A stretch of 59,463 nucleotides of DNA. Source: a bacterium (GTDB taxonomy: Bacteria; Patescibacteriota; Saccharimonadia; Saccharimonadales; Saccharimonadaceae). The stretch spans positions 1 to 59,463 of the forward strand of contig JAKPIF010000026.1 in the NCBI GenBank assembly GCA_029549925.1, in the 5' to 3' direction. The translations under genes and the position numbers were made by a program. Each line of letters begins with the position of its first letter. Within the stretch, counting starts at the first letter, position 1. The notes below the pieces were generated by a model that was not told where the DNA came from, did not search any database, and saw only the letters and a list, made by a program, of their open reading frames with translations. This document shows, piece after piece, positions 53,161 through 59,463 of this stretch.

Positions 53161-55104
53161 CTAGTGCGCACCCGTGTTCGGTGCGGCGATCCTACTTGAA
53201 CTACTTCTCGCGCCAGTCGAGCCACTCGATTTAGTCGACGACGAGCCCAATTTGGACGCACCGCTTGTTTTACTGCTACTAGAACTATCGCTATCTTTAT
53301 TCGACGTAGCTAGAGCCTTACTCGTCAGTTTATTGTTGGCTTCATTAGCCCAATCAGTCGCCATACTATCAGATTTAGTCTCGCTTTTAGACTTGTCGGC
53401 ATCATTTACACCACCATCCGATATGTCATCGCTCTCACTCTTATTCTCGGTATAAGTAAAGGCTTTTTCAAAGCGTATCTCATTTCCATCGTTATCAATT
53501 AAGCTGATATCGACCCGCCCTAGTTCATTGCCTTCGGGTAAAGTAAAGTGCAGCTTTTTATCTGACGTAACGCTCATCTTTGCAGGCACGTCATCAACAT
53601 CTACTTCGGCAACGAGTGGCACCTTCGCCGTTAGGCGGTCGCTCACCCGCGATGGCACATTCTGGAGGCCAGCTATAGCATTGATGCCACTGTTACCTGT
53701 CGCTGAACCACCCCAGGCATAGACATTGCCGTCACTATCGAGAGCAAAGCTATAACTGGCTACGTTGCCGTCGGCCGCGCCCGCCGCGATTACCTTCTCA
53801 ATTGTGGCATCGGCATTAACTAACTGGAAATTATCTGTAATATCTTCAATGTCGCCCCGATTACCTAGGCTCTGACCATCGCCGAGCTGGCCATAGCCGT
53901 CTGCGCCCCAACTAAAGACACGGCCGTATTGGCTGAGTGCTAGCACATGCGAGTTGCCGATACTAATCTGAGCGATTTTGTCATGATATTTCTTACCATT
54001 TTGTTCGTAATCGGGCAAAGTAAAATTATTCGTGATATCAATTGGAGTGCTGGAAAGGCGCTTACCCGTGTCTTTATCATTAGCATTAGGCACTTCGCCG
54101 TTTAGTCCTAGCGCACCTTGCTCATCGTTGCCCCAGATTAGCACCCGACCGAGCTTAGTCAGAACCGCCATGACACCGTTGCCTGCTTCAACATCAATCG
54201 GCTCGTCGTCTTCGCTTAGATCTAAATTAGCCAAAATATCGTAGTTCGCCATTGAATCATTGACATTATTACGCTCGCCAAATTTAGATCTACCGAGTTC
54301 ACCCGAAGTATTACGGCCCCAAGTGTAAATTTGGTCCCGCTCTGTTAGCATAATTGCCGAATGATTACCAATGCTCATACCCCACGAGCGATCACCATCG
54401 CCCACCAGCCAAATAGCTTCAGTCGGCTTAGTATAAAATCCCATCTGTTCATTAGCACCAGGCGCATCATACCGTCCGTCTTGGCGATTCCGCCGATCGC
54501 CCCAGATAAATACCTTACCGCTATGTGCCTCCGCCATGCTTAGATCCACGCCTGATTCAATGTGGTAAATATAATCGTCGCCAGAGATATTAAAGTTTTT
54601 GGTAATATCAATCGGGACGTTACTATCGCTCTGAGTGCCGTCGCCGAGCTCGCCATATTTATTCTTACCCCAAGAGAATACCCGGTGGCTACGGCTAATT
54701 GCAAAAGAGGAATAATCGCCAGAACTAATCTTTTCAATGTAGTCATCGCTCGCTAGATTGAATTTGTCTGTAATATCGACTGGCTTATATTGACATTTGG
54801 TGCGAATCGTCGTGAGTAGTCCCGCGCCGAGCTGACCATATTCATTACAGCCGAGCGTCCAGACATGGTGACTACTAGATAACATCACTAGGTGTTGCAC
54901 GCCAGCCGCAATATCGATAAATTGCTCGCGCTTTTCGCCCATGAAATTCTCGCCCGTAACAACAATGGTTTTGCCGCCGTCAATTGAACCACTATCGGGC
55001 GTTACCTTAGTAATATTTGGCTCGGCCATGGCTGGCGCAATTAAAGATATATTGAGTAATAAAGCTAGCGCCAGAGCGCACCGCACGTCGTGGTGGTATT
55101 TCAT
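53161..55104 (-). CDS. Secreted seven-bladed RCC1 protein with IPT/TIG domain
   Basis: 647 residues. A signal peptide (ALALALLLNISLIAPAMAEP) leads to an IPT/TIG-like Ig fold (ITKVTPDSGSIDGGKTIVVTG). Seven RCC1 blades follow, each with a xVxxWGxNxxGxLG core (VWTLGCNEYGQLG, VFSWGKNKYGELG, VFIWGDRRN, IYTWGRNTSGELG, VLIWGNDEQGALG, VFSWGADGYGQLG, VYAWGGSATG), enough for a full propeller. A short beta domain and a Ser/Lys-rich stalk end in AAPNTGAH. PNTG resembles a sorting motif, but no membrane helix follows. It is related in style to the protein at 26746-29610. TAATAT lies 9 nt before ATG 55104. Confidence 0.85.
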   Translation of the reverse strand: MKYHHDVRCALALALLLNISLIAPAMAEPNITKVTPDSGSIDGGKTIVVTGENFMGEKREQFIDIAAGVQHLVMLSSSHHVWTLGCNEYGQLGAGLLTTIRTKCQYKPVDITDKFNLASDDYIEKISSGDYSSFAISRSHRVFSWGKNKYGELGDGTQSDSNVPIDITKNFNISGDDYIYHIESGVDLSMAEAHSGKVFIWGDRRNRQDGRYDAPGANEQMGFYTKPTEAIWLVGDGDRSWGMSIGNHSAIMLTERDQIYTWGRNTSGELGRSKFGERNNVNDSMANYDILANLDLSEDDEPIDVEAGNGVMAVLTKLGRVLIWGNDEQGALGLNGEVPNANDKDTGKRLSSTPIDITNNFTLPDYEQNGKKYHDKIAQISIGNSHVLALSQYGRVFSWGADGYGQLGDGQSLGNRGDIEDITDNFQLVNADATIEKVIAAGAADGNVASYSFALDSDGNVYAWGGSATGNSGINAIAGLQNVPSRVSDRLTAKVPLVAEVDVDDVPAKMSVTSDKKLHFTLPEGNELGRVDISLIDNDGNEIRFEKAFTYTENKSESDDISDGGVNDADKSKSETKSDSMATDWANEANNKLTSKALATSNKDSDSSSSSKTSGASKLGSSSTKSSGSTGARSSSSRIAAPNTGAH

Positions 55105-55171
55105 GCTTGTTCTATATTAGCATAAGCATCTTCAGCTGACTATAAGTTTATTTACAACAAGCCCCACCTGA

Positions 55172-56599
55172 TTAGTCGGCTGGAATAAGCGATTCAGCCC
55201 AGAGCTGAAGCTCTTGCAGGATATAGTCATCGACGCCCTGCTGTGATAGCTTGTTTAGCTGCTCGAAATATTTCGGCAGTTCTCGCTGGAGCTTAGTTAT
55301 GCGATACTGTTCCCACTTTTGCTGTTCTGTTTCACTTAGCGTCTTTGGATATTGCCGCGCCTTATAGCGCAACAATAATTCATCGAGCCGCTTATCATTG
55401 AACTCTGGGTGCATATCAGCGAGATCACTCTCACTAGCCGCTGCAACTAGGCGAATCTTCGTCTTGTCACTATCGGGTGCAAAACTGTCATAGAGTCGCC
55501 CCTCTACATCAGCCGCTGGCTTGAGGGCTGGTAGTCCACGCCACGCCGATGCGATCCGCTGCAAGATTTCTTTATTCTGATGTAGTAAATGCCAGTTTGC
55601 AATCGCCTCAGCCTTAGTTAGGTGGACACGCTTCTCTGCTTCTTCGTTTAGTACTCCAATAGGCGCCACGGCTGGACATTTATTAAAGGATAGCTCTTTA
55701 ATTGGCAGAGCCACGAAGCCATCTTGATGACGCGTTTCATAGTTCGCCATCAGGTTCTGTTTAATCTGTTTCGTATCCCAGTCGAAATCCGTTATTTTAT
55801 ATCGCAAATCCCATACCAACACCGACGACGAAGTTTTTCCTGAGGCGATAGCCGTCGCCACAGTTGTCTTTTCGTTTTCCGATGGAAAGCGACCGCTAGT
55901 ATAGACAAACGGCATCGGCGCATCGGACCGAACGATGCCCGCAACTTTATCCTTTGTATGATTATCCTTAAGGTAATTAAACATCTGTAGCTGCTTGTCA
56001 CGCAAGAGCCTGGTTAGATTAATTAGCGCATTTACATCCGCTAAGGCATCGTGGGCGTTCTCATTCTCAAAGCCATTATTTTTGGCCATATCAACTAGGT
56101 TAACTGTCGGTACATCGTGCCACTCGCCAGTTTTCTCGTCTTTCATTCGCTTATTCGGCCACGTAATGTCATCAGGGCGGAGCGCTCGCACCATTCGCGC
56201 CACATCTAGCATGTCCCAGCGGCCTCGCCCCTCTTTCCACGCCCACTCATAAGGATCGTGGAAATTTCGCCATAAGGTATGCCGCATAAATTCATCGTCA
56301 AAGCGAATATTATTGTAGCCGATAAATATCGTGTCAGGTGTGGCAATATTCGCTAGAAACTCACGGCAGAAGTCCGCCTCGCTAATGCCGTCCTGAAGAG
56401 TCTGCTGCGGCGTAATGTGCGTCGTTAGGATAGCTCCTGGTGACGGTAAGGTATCATCAGTCATCTTGACTAAGATATTGACTGGCTCGCCAGTCGGCTC
56501 AAGTTCGAGCGTCGTCCGCTGACCCGCAAACTGCATGATACGATCATATCGGGCGTTAAAGCCCGATGTTTCTAGATCATAAAAGAAATAAGTCCTCAC
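55172..56599 (-). CDS. sbcB: Exodeoxyribonuclease I
   Basis: 475 residues, the E. coli ExoI length. The DEDD exonuclease has FFYDLETSGFNARYDRIMQF (first Asp/Glu), YNNIRFDDEFMRHTLWRNF, RWDMLDVARM and NAHDALADVNA. The SH3-like and C-terminal ExoI domain has FNKCPAVAPIGVL and LLLRYKARQYPKTL. It digests single-stranded DNA 3'-5' in mismatch repair and recombination. It is rare in small genomes; here it joins RuvBCX, UvrA and PolA in a rich repair set. GTG start at 56599 with an AGGGA ribosome site. It follows the LysM-CHAP gene by 12 nt. Confidence 0.95.
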   Translation of the reverse strand: MRTYFFYDLETSGFNARYDRIMQFAGQRTTLELEPTGEPVNILVKMTDDTLPSPGAILTTHITPQQTLQDGISEADFCREFLANIATPDTIFIGYNNIRFDDEFMRHTLWRNFHDPYEWAWKEGRGRWDMLDVARMVRALRPDDITWPNKRMKDEKTGEWHDVPTVNLVDMAKNNGFENENAHDALADVNALINLTRLLRDKQLQMFNYLKDNHTKDKVAGIVRSDAPMPFVYTSGRFPSENEKTTVATAIASGKTSSSVLVWDLRYKITDFDWDTKQIKQNLMANYETRHQDGFVALPIKELSFNKCPAVAPIGVLNEEAEKRVHLTKAEAIANWHLLHQNKEILQRIASAWRGLPALKPAADVEGRLYDSFAPDSDKTKIRLVAAASESDLADMHPEFNDKRLDELLLRYKARQYPKTLSETEQQKWEQYRITKLQRELPKYFEQLNKLSQQGVDDYILQELQLWAESLIPAD

Positions 56600-56611
56600 C
56601 TATCGGCATCC

Positions 56612-57838
56612 CTAGTGAATGAACTTATAGCCGCTTAAGCTGGTAATGGTACGATAAGACTTAACATCCCATCCTTTGTAATTCATCTCGCTAACATAGA
56701 TGCTACCGTCGCTATTGACCCGCTCAACAATACCCACGTGGCCGTAATAGCCCGATTTTGTCTGAAAGATAGCGCCAACTGACGGGGTATGGTTAACGGT
56801 GTAGCCCTGAGCGGCCGCTCGACCATCCCAAGTGTTAGCATTACCCCAACCGCCTGACACTGGCAAACCAAGCTGCACACGGCGGTTATAGGCATACCAA
56901 GTACAGTAGCCATAGGCATAATTGTTGCCACCTCGCGAAGTACCAGTAGACCATAATGCATTTGTCGCTGTACTGGACGCCAATGTGCTATGTTTAGCCT
57001 CATCAGCCTTAGCAGGTGCAACATATTCCGGTCGCTCTTCCTCAGGTAAGATACCGTCAGGAAGCAAGATCACCTCACCGGTCGTCACATTATCGTCCTT
57101 AATATCATTCATTGTAATAATCGAATCGGCCGTTGAACCATACTTACTAGCAATCGACTGCAACGTATCGCCATCTTTAACAGTGTATATAATGCCGTTA
57201 ACCGCTGGGATATTTAGCACCGTACCAGCTGCTACGTTGTTATCCTTTAGGCCATTCGACCAGCGGATTGATTCTTCATTTACTTCACTAGCGGCGGCAA
57301 TGCTCTGGACAGTATCGCCTTCTTTGACGGTATACTGCGTAATCGCCCGTGGCGTCTCTGCCTCTTCCGTCGTCACCTGACTAGCGCTCGAGTTCTCTGA
57401 CTGGGCTAGCACGGCAGTGGTATTAGTCGAAACAGCACTATTCTCAACATTGTCCGAAGAAGACAAATTGACCGATGAGGCTACGGCAGATGCAACGTTA
57501 ACGGTCTTTACCTCGCCGTTGGTTACCTGCGATTTAACCGTATCGGTAGCCATACCAACCGATTTATCTGAACTAGCCGAACTCTTTACGGAAATAGCAG
57601 CAGCTGTCGCCGCTTGCGACTCGGACTTTTGTCCCTGTGCCAAGTTAGTATTAACGTCGCTACTAACTATTTCGGCAGGGATAGCAATCTGACTCGCGCT
57701 AGAATAGCTACTAGCGAGCAAACCAACAATTGTAACCAGTGTCACCACGTAGGCGGCGAACCTAGATTTCTTATTTACACACACACTAGGCTGACGCCTA
57801 TAACCAGGATTATCTAAACTATTATTACGATCACTCAT
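56612..57838 (-). CDS. Secreted LysM-CHAP peptidoglycan hydrolase
   Basis: 408 residues. A cytoplasmic basic lead and one membrane or signal helix (about 30-50) precede a long Ser/Ala/Val-rich linker (50-160). Two LysM domains follow (about 165-262: TVKEGDTVQSIAAASEV and TVKDGDTLQSIASKYGS). The C-terminal CHAP domain has catalytic Cys in YGYCTWYAYNRR and His in YYGHVGIVERV. It binds glycan through LysM and cuts peptide or amide bonds, in the cell's own wall or a host's. For an epibiont, host-wall targeting is plausible but not shown. A good promoter sits at 57865-57894. Confidence 0.93.
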   Translation of the reverse strand: MSDRNNSLDNPGYRRQPSVCVNKKSRFAAYVVTLVTIVGLLASSYSSASQIAIPAEIVSSDVNTNLAQGQKSESQAATAAAISVKSSASSDKSVGMATDTVKSQVTNGEVKTVNVASAVASSVNLSSSDNVENSAVSTNTTAVLAQSENSSASQVTTEEAETPRAITQYTVKEGDTVQSIAAASEVNEESIRWSNGLKDNNVAAGTVLNIPAVNGIIYTVKDGDTLQSIASKYGSTADSIITMNDIKDDNVTTGEVILLPDGILPEEERPEYVAPAKADEAKHSTLASSTATNALWSTGTSRGGNNYAYGYCTWYAYNRRVQLGLPVSGGWGNANTWDGRAAAQGYTVNHTPSVGAIFQTKSGYYGHVGIVERVNSDGSIYVSEMNYKGWDVKSYRTITSLSGYKFIH

Positions 57839-57864
57839 AACTATTAATTAAGGTAGTCGTAAGT

Positions 57865-57894
57865 ATTATAGCGGAATAGGTGTCTAAATGTCAA
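57865..57894 (-). promoter_or_regulatory. Promoter of the LysM-CHAP gene
   Basis: -35 TTGACA (57889-57894), 18-nt spacer, -10 TATAAT (57865-57870), leader of about 20 nt. This is one of the few consensus -35 elements in the window and suggests strong expression. Confidence 0.75.
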
Positions 57895-57915
57895 GCCTAA
57901 GGGCTATCTAGCCAC

Positions 57916-59094
57916 TTATTGACAGAGGTCGCCGCAGTGCTCGGCTACCGCCTGATTGTGCTGGTCTTCCGTCTCGCTATAGTAAGTTTTGCCGTCTTCA
58001 CCAGCCACAAAGTAGTAATAATTACTATTAGTCGGATTAGCCACAGCCATTAGTGCCGTTAAGGTTGGTGTAGCAATCGGTCCTGGTGGCAATCCATCAT
58101 TAACGCGAGTGTTATATTCCGAATCGCACGTTGGAGAATCGTTACTGCAGAGCCCCTCATTATAGGCGTATTTATAGGTAACGTCTGAGCCAAGATTCAT
58201 CCCTGCCGCCAAGCGGTTGTAGAACACGCCCGCCACCATCTTTTGGTCGGCGCTATTGCTCACCTCTTTAGTGACAATTGAGGCCAGCGTAATACCTTCG
58301 TGTAGGCTGAGTCCATGCGCCTTAAAACTCTCTTCAAACTTATTGGCTTTAGCAATTTTTTCAAACTGATCAAGAGCTTTTTGAATTACCTTATCAACAC
58401 TATCGCTCCGGTAGACCCGATAAGTATCCGGATAGAGATAGCCTTCTAGTCCTTGCCCCGCGGGGCGACTACTGAGAATCGGACTATCATAGGTTTTATT
58501 GAAGGCTTCTTCTATCTCACTATCAGTATAATCATACTGCTTTAGTTGCTTCTTTATTTCGCTAATCGTCATACCAGCTGGAATCTGTACCTCTATTTCA
58601 TCGGTCTCGGCCGTCGCTAGCGTTTTAACCGTCTTCTCTAAATCATAACTGGGGCTCAGTACGTGCGTCCCCGCCTGCAAGACGCTGTCATGTAGTCTCG
58701 CATAAATTTTGAAGGCTAGCGGGCTACGAATAAAGCCAGATTTAGCTAAGCTGTCCGCTACTTCGGACGCTGACGCACCCCGATCAATTTGGAATTGTCG
58801 CGTGCTCTTGTCGGCTAGATTAACCGCCTGCGCCGAAGTGTGCCACCAAAAGAGTGCTGTCCCGCCAGCAATTACTAGTAGTACCGATGCAGCAACGACA
58901 CCATAAACCCATCTGGGGCGTCGCTGGCGAGCTGCTTTTTTCTCGGCACGGCGTTTAGCGCGTAGCTCTTTCGGCGACATTAATGCTTCAGCGTCGGCGG
59001 CGATTATCGGGCGAAAGTTAAGTTCAACATAATCGGCCGCGATATCGAACGATGGACGCCGATTATACGTCGGTTGCTGCTTCTCTCTAGCCAC
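57916..59094 (-). CDS. mltG: Endolytic murein transglycosylase MltG
   Basis: 392 residues. A cytoplasmic Lys/Arg-rich lead (MSPKELRAKRRAEKKAARQ), one membrane helix (about 66-87), then the YceG/MltG domain: ITLASIVTKEVSNSADQ (catalytic Glu in TKE), VFYNRLAAGMNLGSD, VNDGLPPGPIATPTLTALMA and the end YYSETEDQHNQAVAEH. It cuts nascent glycan strands and sets their length. A short insert with two cysteines (LCSNDSPTCDSEYN) may form a disulfide. Its GTG start overlaps the ruvX stop (TAGTG), a common ruvX-mltG pairing. Confidence 0.95.
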   Translation of the reverse strand: MAREKQQPTYNRRPSFDIAADYVELNFRPIIAADAEALMSPKELRAKRRAEKKAARQRRPRWVYGVVAASVLLVIAGGTALFWWHTSAQAVNLADKSTRQFQIDRGASASEVADSLAKSGFIRSPLAFKIYARLHDSVLQAGTHVLSPSYDLEKTVKTLATAETDEIEVQIPAGMTISEIKKQLKQYDYTDSEIEEAFNKTYDSPILSSRPAGQGLEGYLYPDTYRVYRSDSVDKVIQKALDQFEKIAKANKFEESFKAHGLSLHEGITLASIVTKEVSNSADQKMVAGVFYNRLAAGMNLGSDVTYKYAYNEGLCSNDSPTCDSEYNTRVNDGLPPGPIATPTLTALMAVANPTNSNYYYFVAGEDGKTYYSETEDQHNQAVAEHCGDLCQ

Positions 59095-59463
59095 TACTTT
59101 AGCCCCTCCAAAAAGTCACCGAGGATAATTGTCGCCGCCTCGCTGTCGAGCGTGCCATCAGTTAGCATTGACGGCTTAAAATGCTTTTTATCGGCCTTTA
59201 GGCGCTTTTCGGCTATAACCGAAGTTAAGCTCTCATCCTGATGGATAATCTCACCTTTGTATTTGCGGCGCTTTAGCGCTTTTCTGAGCTCACCCGTGAA
59301 CTCTTCGGTGTAAAGCGTCTGTGCCGTTAAATCGCCCTTGGTGTCACGTGGACGGCCAACGACAATGCCGCTAGCGCCCATGCTCCACGCAAGCGTGGCT
59401 ATGAAATCATAGGCTGAGCCATCGTTGACGACGGCATTTAGCGGCGAGGCGATACGCACGTCG
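59094..59463 (-). CDS. ruvX: Putative pre-16S rRNA nuclease / Holliday resolvase-like RuvX (YqgF), 5' end cut
   Basis: The frame runs off the right edge; about 122 residues are present. The visible part starts DVRIASPLN, inside the family's first strand pair, so the opening Asp-x-Gly motif lies outside. GIVVGRPRDTKGDLTAQ, DESLTSVIAEKRL and the terminal DSEAATIILGDFLE match the family. YqgF matures the 16S rRNA 5' end, and an older proposal is junction resolution. It is coupled to mltG by a 1-nt overlap. Confidence 0.9.
   Translation of the reverse strand, partial: DVRIASPLNAVVNDGSAYDFIATLAWSMGASGIVVGRPRDTKGDLTAQTLYTEEFTGELRKALKRRKYKGEIIHQDESLTSVIAEKRLKADKKHFKPSMLTDGTLDSEAATIILGDFLEGLK

Noticed and set aside
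53161-53200. LPxTG sortase signal at the end of the RCC1 protein
   Set aside because: PNTG is present, but no hydrophobic helix or basic tail follows, and none appears in other frames downstream.

Overview
This 59.5 kb window looks like a chromosomal stretch of a small-genome Patescibacteria/CPR bacterium, most likely Candidatus Saccharibacteria (TM7). The case rests on gene style and order: a membrane-anchored Clp AAA+ ATPase with a small membrane partner, MurT-GatD beside a truncated ComEC, several very large secreted proteins with RCC1 or lamin-tail domains, a short HrcA, and no biosynthetic pathways apart from cell-wall genes. Genes are packed tightly, with many 1-14 nt overlaps. TGA acts as a stop codon in several tight junctions. 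No IS element, prophage or CRISPR array was seen, and no gap exceeds 300 bp.

Layout. 1-4.2 kb: an SGNH hydrolase cut by the left edge, an ABC exporter, an adenylate-kinase-like gene and a small secreted protein. 4.2-11.5 kb: the heat-shock genes dnaK and grpE-hrcA, each under its own perfect CIRCE, separated by a 903-residue surface protein, a candidate structured RNA and an internally deleted DUF4143 ATPase. 11.5-16.9 kb: two small envelope proteins, a divergent secreted HNH nuclease, tsaE, a lamin-tail surface protein, ruvC and ruvB. 16.9-26.7 kb: gpmA, rubrerythrin, a polA-rpoD operon, a DHH-like scaffold protein, rpsT, holA, mutM and a ribbon-helix-helix regulator. 26.7-31.6 kb: an RCC1 surface protein, a membrane protein, and a MurA-like enzyme fused to an XRE DNA-binding domain behind a palindromic operator. 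31.7-40.9 kb: tRNA-His, the Clp ATPase and partner, yebC, tRNA-Pro, an L,D-transpeptidase, gatD-murT-comEC and tRNA-Lys. 41-59.5 kb: a cysteine-containing surface protein pair, ldh, uvrA, dnaE, ytxH, a second RCC1 protein, sbcB, a LysM-CHAP hydrolase, mltG and ruvX (cut by the right edge).

How the genes fit together. Three themes recur. Cell wall: MurA-like, MurT/GatD, YkuD, MltG, LysM-CHAP. DNA replication, repair and uptake: PolA, DnaE, HolA, UvrA, MutM, RuvB/C/X, ExoI, ComEC, secreted HNH nuclease. Surface display: five large secreted proteins plus smaller anchored ones.

Promoters are very readable. At least eleven genes have a -10 box (often TGCTATAAT) ending exactly 6 nt before the start codon, which predicts leaderless mRNAs. 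Internal operon genes and a few leader-bearing genes use Shine-Dalgarno sequences instead.
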